In this document: positions 13,501 to 21,639 of the stretch, one piece after another
Layout: every line of letters begins with the position of its first letter
Numbering within the stretch: position 1 is the first letter of the stretch
Origin: Manduca sexta
Lineage: Eukaryota > Arthropoda > Insecta > Lepidoptera > Sphingidae
Direction: 5' to 3'
Length of the DNA stretch: 64,000 bases
Assembly: GCF_014839805.1 (NCBI RefSeq)
Contig: NC_051119.1
Span: 7,805,245 to 7,869,244 of the forward strand
The notes under the pieces: generated by a model
Told to the model about the DNA's origin: nothing
Databases searched by the model: none
What the model saw: the letters and a program-made list of their open reading frames with translations, nothing else
Program-made: the position numbers and the translations under genes

Positions 13501-16500
13501 AACATTCAATTAGATCGATTAGATAGATTCTAAAAAAATGTTTTGCGCCTACGCAGCTAATTGACCTATTGTCATCTTCATAATACAATGAAAATCGGTT
13601 ATAACGAAATTGAAGAGTCCACCTAATCTAAACACTATATCCGATAGTCTAAGCGTTATTCTTTTTTTATAGATGGATCTACCGGGATCTTGCCATTTAA
13701 TCGATATAACTGATACTTCGTTATAACTGAGGCTTCGCTATAACCGATCTCTGTTATTTATTTTGTTATTTCTAGGTACATGGCTTTGCCTTGGCTAGTG
13801 GTCCCTCTGTACTGGATTCCGTACTTGCTAACCGCCGTCGCTGTGTCACAGGCGTTCGACGCGTGGAGAACTAAAACGGTAATTATTTTTAATAATTCGT
13901 TTTTGTTTGATAATATCTTCAGTGTTAATTACAATAAGGTATAAATTATCTTTCTACGTCATTTTGAAAATTTAGTAACGCAAGATCAAAATGATGACGA
14001 ATATGAAGTTATTTCAATTAAGTTTAATAAATAAAAAAACTGATATACACAGGCTGATCCCTAAACGCGACACTCTTGTGAGTAACTAGAGAAGGTTTAC
14101 GCTTTGCGTACGGTGGTCGCTTAAGATATAATACCCACCAGCACTTTGTGTTTTTTTATTGATAACTTCTTTCTACATCACCCTATAGATAAGTATATAC
14201 CTTTTATTATTAAAATATTTAGGTCGCAGGAACACGCTGGAGGCAGGCCGCTTTCGACAGGTCCGTCTGGAAATCTTTAGGAGAGGCCTATGTTCTGCAG
14301 TATTATATGGCTGATAATGATGATGTTATCCTCAGGGTGGTCTAAACCGCAGCATCCGCACTCTACAAGCGATGGCGGCGACGCGTCTCATCATGGCTAT
14401 TCTATTATTGCTCCTGTGCTGCGTGTCGAGTCTTGTCAGCGTGCGGTACATGGTATCGACACCACTGACCGTCATGGCGCTTATGTCATTAGTGTCGCTT
14501 ACGGTCGTGCGGTATATTAGGTTGCAAGGTAAGTGATTTTCATGATGTATATCGACGGATATGAGACTAATTGATTTAAGCGATATTTTCATAAAATTTA
14601 AATGTAATATAGCAAATATGTCGCTTAAGGTAATTCTTCCTTATAACCGTCGGATTATTTTTTATTATTTTCGAAAATATTAATCTACGCGCCAGATCGT
14701 AAGCGACATGACTACACATTAACAGCTGCAATTTTGGAACTTTTAATTACACTGCATGGCATTTAATGAACTCGTTAGAGACGGACTCTCGTAAACCAGA
14801 GATCTACCATATTGCCTAATACGTTCTTTACACAACACCCATCTCGAAACAGTGATTATTACATGCATTTTATCCCCTAAGGGATAGGCAGAGGTGCAAC
14901 CAGTGCATCCATTTTTCACCGTGTGTATTCCGTCTATCATGTGGTGGTGATCCTATCGAGAAACTGCAAGCTGATATTGAGAAGAGAAAGTTACTAACTT
15001 ACTGAGGCAATCATTTGCCTATCGAGAAACTGCAAGCTGATACTAAGAAGAGAAAGTTACTAACTTACTGAGGCAATCATTGTATTGTTTGTATTAGCTT
15101 GGCAACACCTGATAATGGAGATGATCTTGTCCCTGCCATCAACGATGTTCATAATGACGCTGGTGCTACGGTTCAACGCGATCATCCTCCCGGTGATGGG
15201 CAGATCGACAACAGACACTCCGGACCTCACCGTGGCTATGATCAACGTTGGGTTAGCCGCCTTAGTCTCGTGCACCGTGGTAAGCGACATATACAATTAT
15301 CACCAAATTAAAACAAATTTGACTTAAGCGACATTTTGTTTTTTCAAAAATTGTAACTGGTTTTAAAAGACGCAGAAAAATACATTGATTATACATATGT
15401 ATAATTTAATATCACAAAAAATTGCCTAACCGCCTTTTGCAAGAAATTTTCGTTCTGACAGTTTCTTTGTTAAATATCACTGCCATCGGTTCACTTATCT
15501 GCAACCCGTATAACCTTATTCCTCAGTCGGGAATCGAACTGCTGTTCTCGCGCAAGCACCTATGGGCGGTGTTGAGTGTGGTGGGGGTGACCTGCCTGGT
15601 GCTGATGTTTATCCCCTTCAGTCCGTACCAGGATGAAGGACCCTCCACGCAGAGACAATATTGGTTTGTGAGTATATTTTTTCGATTTTCGTGATTGGCT
15701 ATATTTTATACTAGTTTTTGCTCGCGGCTTCGACCGCGTGAATATATCAAATCGATAAGTATCGGCTAACTAGTGAACGTTGCGCGTGCGCACCTCTCCT
15801 ACAACACAGGGTCGATGACGTCAGCAGTCGTGCGGTGCACGATTGTACGATCAAGTAATGTGTTAACCACGACCCCTTTCTTCCTTATTCTACTACTAGA
15901 CTTTTTTTATTATTCAACAAAAGGCATTATACAGAACACAATCATTAACAATACTTTAGCACTCAATTATTATTCCTTTTTTTTTACACCTTCCCATATT
16001 AATTTCATCTCTGCATCACCCAAAGGTCGACTAGTAGAGAATGTCTTCGGCATTAAGACCGTCTTTATACATTGCTGTATATGAAGTATATAATAATATC
16101 AGCTCTGTATTATATACTTGCCCACTGCTGAGCACGGGCCTCCTCTACTACTGAGAGGGATTAGGCCTTAGTCCACCGCGCTGGCCTAGTGCGGATTGGT
16201 AGACTTCACACACCTTCGAAATTCCTATAGAGAACTTCTCTAGATGTGTAAGGTTTCCTCACGATCTTTTCCTTCACCGTTAAAGCGAACGATAATTCAC
16301 AAAGAATACATAATTTTAGAAAAGTCAGAGGTGTGTACCTTTAAGATTTGAACCTGTACATTCGTCTCGGCAGTCCGTTCCACACCCAACTATCGCCGCT
16401 TTTTAATATGAAGTGTAAATAAATAAACTATCTATTTCATTTATTTCCCCAGCATTCGCAAATAACTTCGTACAATGCTCGAGGCGAGCAAACAGAGCAA

Positions 16501-19005
16501 ACTTCAGGCATATTCGTGTCTCGCTGGGACGTGTACAACACACAGACGGTGGTGCCCGCGCTCACCGCGGCCGGCATCAACCTCAACACGCGCACGAACT
16601 TCACGGCGGACTGCGAGCGGCAAGTGTACTGCAACCTGCCGCTGTTCAGAGCTACCTTAGGGGCGGACTTGTGAGTATATGAAGATGTGATTGTTTGTAG
16701 CTCAATTCAGTTGGGATAGACAATACAGAGCGACTGAGACAAAAAAAAAATAAGCCAAAAATAATCTTTAAAATCCAGTTTGATTTTGAAGTGTTTCTCT
16801 TTCCATCATCGAAGACCAATGGCTTATAACTGAATCGAGAATAGGACCATTCGAAACCTATACGAAATTTAACGGAAAAATTATCATTTAAATCGGACCA
16901 CAGGGTACATAAATTATAGCTGAACAAAAAAAGAATACTGAGCAGATAAACTTCTTTGGAGTCGGTTAAAAACTTAATTATCTACGATAGTTTCGTTTTT
17001 TATCAATTTTTATTTAAATATGTTTTAACAAATGGCGGAAAAGATTTGATATTGAAATATTATTTTATTTCTTTTGGAACGCCGAACAATGTCCTTCAAA
17101 CCGGAACACAACAGTGACTACACATTGCTGCTTAGCGGCAGAAATAAACATTGCAGTGGTACCTACCCAGGTGGACTCTCACATTTGAGAGACCTACCAC
17201 CAGTAAATGATGTTCCACTACCACCATGTTCTGCCCTGGTCAGGGCCGTAGATAGGGAAGGGCATTACGGGGCAATGCCCTACCTTAAAATACTAATGCC
17301 CTATCTCAATCAACTAAATTACACATGACTACCCAAAATATATGGAGCAGCTGGTTTTTTATTTCACGATTTTAAAGTTGGTCCCATAGTAAGAGTTGTT
17401 AGTATTGATCGGTGGAATAACCCCCTTTCGAGATTTAAGGGAATTTTGTAACAATCTGTATATTATCTTAACATTTACGTAAGTTCATCTGACTCATTGA
17501 CGTTCACAAGTAAAGAAAGCCAAAAATCGATTAACCAGATCAGATCTAGTAAAATGTTTACTTCCGCCCTAGCTGTAACAACTGCCCGACCTTAAATTCA
17601 AGTCCAGCTACGGCCCTGGCCCTGGTCCGTCATATTTTCACTTTTGCCTAGATCTCGAGGTCTGTTCCTATACACGGACCCGCCAGCGCCGTTCTCGCCA
17701 GCTGCGACTGCGGTCGCCACACGCGATTGTCTGGGAGAGACTTGCATTTACACCTTTACTATGATTGGTGAGTTTAAAGCGAGGTTTACTCTCGTATTTA
17801 TTTATTAGCTTCTCCAGCAGGCTTAATATTACGATTACAATAAAAAAAATACTAGCTTTTGCTCGCGGCTTCGCCTGCGTGAAGGAGTTTACCGGGATAT
17901 TTTTTTTCCGACTGACTCGATATGTGTCGTTATATTATGACCAAATTACATAAAATCATTATAAATCGTAGTCTATGTGTTATTCTGATGTATAAAAATA
18001 TTATACATCAATCAATATAAAAATATTATACATCAATATAAAAATATTGATGTATAATATATTACTGTAAAGTTTTATCCAAATACGTTCAGTAGTTTTT
18101 TCGTGAAAGAGGAACAAACATACATACATTGCGTTTATAATATTATTAAGATCAGTAGCATTATAAATTATAGCTATAATGTAAGCTCAATTTACAATAT
18201 ATTTATAACCGTTACTCACCTAATAACAGAATAATCCTATAATAAAGTTTGTTTCTTAGTGCTTCCGGCGTGAGCGCTGTCAGTAGCTAAGTCATTATTC
18301 TCGTTAACAGGCGCAAACCACAATCTCTACACGATATGGCCGCGAGAAAACATCAGGCTGACGTCGTGGTCGCTGGCCTCCCCCGCCGAGCCCAAACTCC
18401 ACCTCCAGGACAGGCCTGTCTACGTGATATACCAGTCTACAGCGACGTACAGCGCCGATGTACAGCCCGTGGTGTTCAGTGCCACTTTTATTGTAAGTAC
18501 AAAAACAATTATAGTAAAAAAAATTGGTCATAAGTGACAATGATAGTTGATACACACATAATACATTTTCGGATAGAAATTTACTGTTATATTTTCTGGT
18601 GTACCGTGATATTTTCCGGTGTACCGTGAAATTATCCGGAGTACCGTGATATTTTCCGGTTTACCGTGATATTTTCCGGTTCACCGTGACATTTTCCGGT
18701 GTACCGAGACTTTTGGTGTACAAAAACGTCTTCCGGTGTACAGAAACATTTTCCGGTATACCAAGAAATCATCCACTGTACCGGGCTATTTTCCGGTATA
18801 CGAGAAAGCAAACCTAACCTACATTTAACTTTCCCAGGTACCCTTAGCGCTCCAGTCTCGTCCCATAATGGACTTCTCTCACCATTCGCACAAGATCTTC
18901 CACCCTGAAGACTACACGGAGCAGTACAAGAAAATATTAGAAGCAATGCCGGCATACTTCAACATCGCCACCTTCCAAACATTCAGAAACAATTATGAAT
19001 TCTAA
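4551..19005 (+). CDS. ERMP1: Endoplasmic reticulum metallopeptidase 1-like (M28 peptidase), 17 exons, first exon missing
   Basis: Zinc aminopeptidase of the ER membrane, M28 family (ERMP1/Fxna). Exons: 4551-4667, 5563-5740, 7933-8085, 8499-8626, 9306-9404, 10337-10481, 11549-11700, 12837-12981, 13185-13305, 13776-13878, 14336-14528, 15098-15279, 15527-15667, 16453-16670, 17652-17767, 18311-18492, 18838-19005. All junctions keep phase and total 2541 nt (846 aa plus stop); the human protein is about 900 aa. Seen: an N-terminal hydrophobic helix in the first listed exon; NCHYDSVP (His ~141), GASDNA (Asp ~153), NGAEEN (catalytic Glu ~187, ligand Glu ~188), NLDAAG (~213) and SVYHTRYD (His ~287), i.e. 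the complete M28 zinc set. Multiple membrane segments follow from ~330 to ~600, then a lumenal C-terminal domain. An in-frame TAG directly precedes 4551, so translation starts in an upstream exon I could not place. The acceptor of exon 15527-15667 is the least certain. Confidence 0.93.
5440..5550 (+). mobile_element. RTE-type LINE 3' ORF relic abutting an ERMP1 acceptor
   Basis: Bases 5445-5530 align with the LINE tail at 14223-14324 (shared stretches such as GGCCGCTT, TCTTTGGAGGA-like and CATGTTC). The latter translates to a typical reverse-transcriptase ORF end. This copy is frameshifted. It ends about a dozen bases before the exon starting at 5563. Confidence 0.6.
6690..6930. repeat. Duplicated repeat with GACCATGAAGGCTGCAAAG core
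   Basis: Two diverged units: one with CCGTGACCATGAAGGCTGCA and TCTTCGAAACGTCGGG (about 6738-6777), the other with GTGGTCAAGGCTGTAAAGTG and TTCGAAATCCG (about 6880-6910). Intronic in ERMP1. Superfamily unknown. Confidence 0.45.
7438..7701. mobile_element. TIR MITE, variant of the CGACGNTTGAAAG family
   Basis: The left end TATCGACGCTTGAAAGCAAT is mirrored by ATTGCCTTTCAAGCGCCAAT at the right end. Inner ATCTAAGCGACAA / TTGTCGCTTAGAT extend the terminal inverted repeat to about 35 bases. Located in the intron before the ERMP1 exon at 7933. No coding capacity. Confidence 0.65.
8499..8626 (+). CDS. ERMP1: ERMP1 catalytic exon (GASDNA and NGAEEN motifs)
   Basis: Phase-1 acceptor after TTTTAG at 8498 and donor GTGATT at 8627. 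It encodes GASDNA, whose Asp bridges the two zinc ions in M28 peptidases, and NGAEEN, holding the general-base Glu and the next zinc-ligand Glu. All key residues are intact, so the encoded enzyme is predicted to be active. The exon before it (7933-8085) supplies the His/Asp of NCHYDSVP, and the one after (9306-9404) supplies NLDAAG. Confidence 0.92.
8668..9206. mobile_element. Possible hAT-like non-autonomous element
   Basis: Left end GTGCCGTCCGGCGGGCTTCC then CCAACTTAGGGC; right end TTAGAGGGTTAGTAACCCGG then CACTG, roughly inverted copies of each other. The interior has TTTAGGGC/TTTAGGGAT-like subterminal motifs. The ends match only loosely and no target duplication was identified. Confidence 0.35.
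9715..9903 (-). mobile_element. Non-LTR retrotransposon ORF2 C-terminal relic
   Basis: The minus strand is open for 62 codons and reads [20 protein letters not shown] then [15 protein letters not shown] and GHDPQH. This is the usual C-terminal tail of insect RTE/CR1-like reverse-transcriptase polyproteins (GRP-MRWxDD...AAQDRxxWR). Truncated on both sides and inserted antisense in an ERMP1 intron. Confidence 0.7.
9918..10235. mobile_element. Possible DNA-transposon remnant with ATAGGGTG ends
   Basis: ATAGGGTGGTGGAA at the left is mirrored by TGGAACACCCTAT at the right. The interior lacks an intact transposase; a 168-codon ORF across part of it has no recognisable family features and begins in the neighbouring LINE relic. 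Confidence 0.35.
11290..11500 (+). mobile_element. Diverged tRNA-derived SINE (family A)
   Basis: B-box-like GGTTCGAATCCCAAGTCAG at about 11353, preceded by GTTGGCGTAGTTTTATTGC (A-box region) and followed by GGGACGGAACACGTGG. Same layout as the near-intact copies at 12505 and 57147 but heavily mutated. Confidence 0.55.
11549..11700 (+). CDS. ERMP1: ERMP1 exon with last zinc-ligand His (YHTRYD)
   Basis: Acceptor GGCAG at 11544-11548, donor GTATGT at 11701. It carries [18 protein letters not shown], equivalent to the human region around YHTKYDT, so the last His ligand is present. The 3' part ([15 protein letters not shown]...) is duplicated in degraded form about 170 bases downstream (see 11795-11878). 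Confidence 0.92.
11795..11878 (+). pseudogene. Decayed partial duplicate of an ERMP1 exon inside the intron
   Basis: Translating 11795-11878 gives [20 protein letters not shown]..., which aligns with [20 protein letters not shown] from the real exon ending at 11700: about 13 identities over the first 21 residues. Homology appears to run on into the following intron bases. The copy lacks a recognisable acceptor directly upstream, and the donor GTATGT position reads TGAATG, an in-frame stop. It is therefore best read as the relic of a tandem exon duplication or of a lost ERMP1 paralogue, not as a working alternative exon. Confidence 0.7.
12139..12302. mobile_element. GACGGTTGAAAG TIR MITE, complete copy
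   Basis: Left end ATTGACGGTTGAAAGGCTAA, right end TTAGCGTTTCAACCGTCGAT, with inner CGACCTAAGCGACA / TGTCGCTTAAG. About 164 bp. Inserted in the intron before the ERMP1 exon at 12837. Confidence 0.72.
12505..12771 (+). mobile_element. Young tRNA-derived SINE (family A) with target-site duplication
   Basis: Begins CTGCCTCGGTGGCGTAGTTG (pol III A-box-like), has GGTTCGAATCCCGGG (B box), a conserved body (GGGACGGAACACACTT) and a TG-rich tail. The flanks carry the duplication GTCACAAATTA (12494-12504 and 12772-12782). Almost identical to the copy at 57147-57412. Confidence 0.85.
14223..14324 (+). mobile_element. RTE-type LINE 3' ORF relic directly before an ERMP1 acceptor
   Basis: Reads [20 protein letters not shown] then [14 protein letters not shown], the standard C-terminus of lepidopteran RTE reverse transcriptase, followed by GAT repeats. 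Eleven bases later the ERMP1 exon starts at 14336 after TTATCCTCAG. Confidence 0.75.
14551..14652. mobile_element. Short GACGG TIR MITE
   Basis: ATCGACGGATATGAGACTAA at the left; CCTTATAACCGTCGG at the right, with CGATATTT / AAATATGTCGCTTAAG inside. Inserted about 22 bases after the ERMP1 donor at 14529. Confidence 0.5.
14952..15080. repeat. 66-bp tandem duplication
   Basis: Two consecutive units starting CCTATCGAGAAACTGCAAGC (14952 and 15018), each ending AACTTACTGAGGCAATCATT, differing at a few positions. The first overlaps the end of a reversed SINE fragment (about 14860-14990). The second ends shortly before the exon at 15098. Confidence 0.85.
16088..16405 (-). mobile_element. Family B SINE, full copy with target-site duplication
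   Basis: Reverse-oriented family B element: ATCAGCTCTGTATTATATAC at the left, CTCGGCAGTCCGTTCCACAC at the right (reverse complement of the tRNA-like head). Flanking direct repeat ATATGAAGT at 16079-16087 and 16406-16414. Located in the intron before ERMP1 exon 16453-16670. Confidence 0.75.
17060..17230 (+). repeat. Dispersed repeat family C
   Basis: AAACCGGAACACAACAGTGA, CTGCTTAGCGGCAGAAATA, GGTGGTACCTACCCAGGTGG and GAGAGACCTACCACCAG recur in the same order at about 35530-35665 and 61330-61620. Small ORFs inside it are repeat-derived. Confidence 0.6.
18591..18805. repeat. 20-bp minisatellite in the last ERMP1 intron
   Basis: About ten units of CCGGTGTACCGTGATATTTT with increasing divergence to the right (GTGTACAAAAACGTCTTCCG, GTATACCAAGAAATCATCCA). 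It fills most of the 345-bp intron and ends about 30 bases before the acceptor at 18837. Confidence 0.85.
18838..19005 (+). CDS. ERMP1: ERMP1 terminal exon and stop
   Basis: Acceptor TTTCCCAG at 18830-18837; stop TAA at 19003-19005. It encodes [20 protein letters not shown] and ends in FRNNYEF. An AATAAA lies about 25 bases after the stop (around 19028) and is the nearest candidate poly(A) signal. Confidence 0.85.
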   Translation, partial: VPLALQSRPIMDFSHHSHKIFHPEDYTEQYKKILEAMPAYFNIATFQTFRNNYEF

Positions 19006-19346
19006 TGCCCAGGAATTAAGAATGCTAATAAATTGTTATAAATTTAATATTAGAGGCGATAGTGATACTTTGCCAGTAGCTATTTGATGATTACGAATTT
19101 TTGGTTAAAATATTGAGAACCTTGGTGTCCTTTATTTAGGGCTGATTTTAAAATCAGGTAAAATTTATTTGTATATGTCGAAAAGGCTTTTAATGAGCGT
19201 AGCCAAAATAGTAACGAACGCCTGCTTTACGAAACGTCATAATAATTGACAAAACTAATGTTGCTAATATCAACGTATTATAACTCAGTCTAGTTATAAT
19301 TTATTTCATGGTTAACGTTAATCTGGCTTAAAAAATCAGCCATGAA
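19006..19346 (+). other. ERMP1 3' untranslated region and flank
   Basis: Starts after TAA at 19005. AATAAA near 19028 is a candidate poly(A) signal; further AT-rich sequence follows. No ORF of note. Confidence 0.5.
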
Positions 19347-19768
19347 GCCTCATTTAGACTGAGAAAATATTGCCAGCAATAATTGTTCGCAATTGTTGCT
19401 AGAAATATTCGTTTTTTGAATATCTGGCAAAAGACATTATACGTCAACGCGGACGTGAATTGCAACACCATTGCGCATTCATAGAAAAGATACCTTTTTT
19501 ACGCAATAATCCTGAGTATATAAGACTGCTGGTGTAGTTGTATTACGGTAATACTGCAGTGCTGAGGTCTGGGGTTCGACCCTCAGTTCGGGCACTGGAT
19601 TATACTACTCAATATCAGCCCAGTATGCAATTTGTATTCTATGTGACGATTCACCCATAACAACATCAAACGGAATAAACACGGTGAAGAGTGCGTACCC
19701 TAGTTGCACCTCTGCCCCTTTGGGGATAAAAGGTGTGCGTATGTTTAAATAACCAGTCTAAATGAGGC
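19347..19768. mobile_element. TIR element with a nested SINE
   Basis: Perfect 15-bp terminal inverted repeats GCCTCATTTAGACTG (19347-19361) and CAGTCTAAATGAGGC (19754-19768). A diverged family A SINE (about 19527-19748, with GGGGTTCGACCCTCAGTTCG) lies inside near the right end. No transposase. Confidence 0.7.
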
Positions 19769-19879
19769 ATGTTGGACGTAGATAAAAAGTATTCAGCCAA
19801 AAAAAATGACACTCGAAATAGTGATTGAAGTTTAAATCGCATTTTTGCACATTGATATTCTATTTTATATCTATACTAT

Positions 19880-21190
19880 TATATAAAGCTGAAGAGTTTG
19901 TTTGTTTGTTTGTTTGAACGCGCTAATCTCAGGAACTACCGGTCCAAACTGAAAAATTCTTTTTGCGTTGGATAGCCCTTTGTTCGTGGAGTGCTATAGG
20001 CTATATATCATCACGCTATACCCAATAGGAGCGGAGCAGTAATGCCTAATCTCAGGAACTACCGGTCCGAACTGAAAAATTCTTTTTGCGTTGGATAGCC
20101 CTTTGTTCGCGGAGTGCTATAGGCTATATATCATCACGCTATACCCAATAGGAGCGGAGCAGTAATGGATAATCTCAGGAACTACCGGTCCAAACTGAAA
20201 AATTATTTTTGCGTTGGATAGCCTTTTGTTCGTGGAGTGCTATAGGCTATATATCATCACGCTATACCCAATAGGAGCAGAGCAGTCATGGCTAATCTCA
20301 GGAACTACCGGTTCGAACTAAAAAATTCATTTTGCATTGGATAGCCCTTTGTTCGTGAAGTGCTATAGGCTATATATCATCACGCTATGACCAATAGGAG
20401 CAGAGCAGTAATGGCTAATCTCAGAAACTAGGAGTTTGAACTGGGCCCTTATTCTCTATCCCGCACGTTATTTTAACAGTGCGTAACAAGCACGTAACAC
20501 AACACATCATGTTTAGGACCATAGAAATTTGGCTTACAGAATACCATTTCACGCACATTTCTCAAAGATAACATGACACGGCCGCGTTACGCGTTTACAC
20601 TATCATACAGAATAAGGGTCCTGAATAATTCTTTTTGTGTTGGGTAGCCCTTTGTTCCTGGAATGCTATAGGCTATATATATCATCACGCTATGCCCAAT
20701 AGGAGCGGAGCAGTAATCGCTAATCTCAGAAACTACCGGTTCCAACTGAAAAATCTTTTTGTGTTGGATAGCCCTTTGTTCCTGGAGTGCTATAGGTTAT
20801 ATATCGTCACGCTATGACCAATAGGAGCGGAGCAGTAATGAAACATGTTGCAAAAACGGGGACAATTTATTAGTTATGAGAGCTTCCGTTGCGTGCGCTG
20901 CGTAAACGGTTAAAGTTATGCAACAATGATGTACGACGGGATTGTTCCTCTTAAAAGTTCTAAAAATATATTATAAAACAAAGTTCCCGGCTGCATCTGT
21001 CTGCCTGAACGTGTTAAACTCAAAAACTACCCAACGTATTAAGAGGAAATTTGGCATGGAGACAGTTTGGGACCCTGGGAAGAACATAGGCTCCCGGGAA
21101 ACTACTACTTTTATAACGGTAAACTTTAGCCTGAAAAACTTTATAACGCGAGCGGAGCCGCGGGCAAAAGCTAGTTTTGTTAATAAAAGT
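19880..21190 (+). repeat. Dispersed LINE-like repeat with an internal 123-bp tandem array
   Basis: Starts AAGCTGAAGAGTTTGTTTG and ends CGCGGGCAAAAGCTAGTTTTG, like simpler copies at 54940-55400 and 57865-58345. Here the segment CTAATCTCAGGAACTACCGG ... GGAGCGGAGCAGTAATG is repeated in tandem. Its unit ends are at about 20040, 20163, 20286, 20409, 20714 and 20836, a 123-bp period apart from one interruption. That interruption is the 177-bp MITE at 20444-20620. Confidence 0.85.
20444..20620. mobile_element. 177-bp MITE inserted in the 123-bp array
   Basis: Ends GGCCCTTATTCT and (reverse complement of the right end) GACCCTTATTCT; flanked by the 3-bp duplication CTG (20441-20443 and 20621-20623). 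Removing element plus one CTG restores the array sequence GAACTGAATAATTC. A related, more diverged copy is at about 515-785. Confidence 0.75.
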
Positions 21191-21393
21191 TTAATATAAC
21201 ATATTTTAACTAAGATGTTTTTACTAATAGTAAATATAGACCTTATAGACTAGAAAAAATTTCGTATACTCGACTCATTTTCGACCATAGAGTGGTGGAT
21301 TCTTTGAGTATCTACGCCCAGTTGAATGGATTGAGAAAATATGCTCAAGAGTAGAATATATTAGGACGCAGTCGACTCCAGTTATTGTCTAAC

Positions 21394-21631
21394 GCCCGTA
21401 TTCATAAACGTTATTTATCTAAGGACGGAGCATTGCTGTGATAAGTAATCTGTTTGTTCTTTTTTGTTTATCTGACAGACAACTAGATTCAAGTTGTATC
21501 TCAATATTAGCCAATCACAACGGCCCTATGTCTACCCACTGCGAAGACTGCCATGTCGTCAGCACTGAGAAACAGACTTGTTATCACAGCAATGCTCCGT
21601 CCTTAGATAAATAACGTCTATGTATAAGGGG
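21394..21631. mobile_element. MITE with about 45-bp TIRs (GGACGGAGCATTGCTGTGAT family)
   Basis: The left half GTTATTTATCTAAGGACGGA then GCATTGCTGTGATAA is mirrored at the right by TTATCACAGCAATGCTCCGT then CCTTAGATAAATAACG. The interior has CCAATCACAACGGCCCTATG. A second copy lies at about 35893-36105 in an RBM33 intron, beside the exon at 36123. Confidence 0.8.
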
Positions 21632-21639
21632 GTAAGTTT

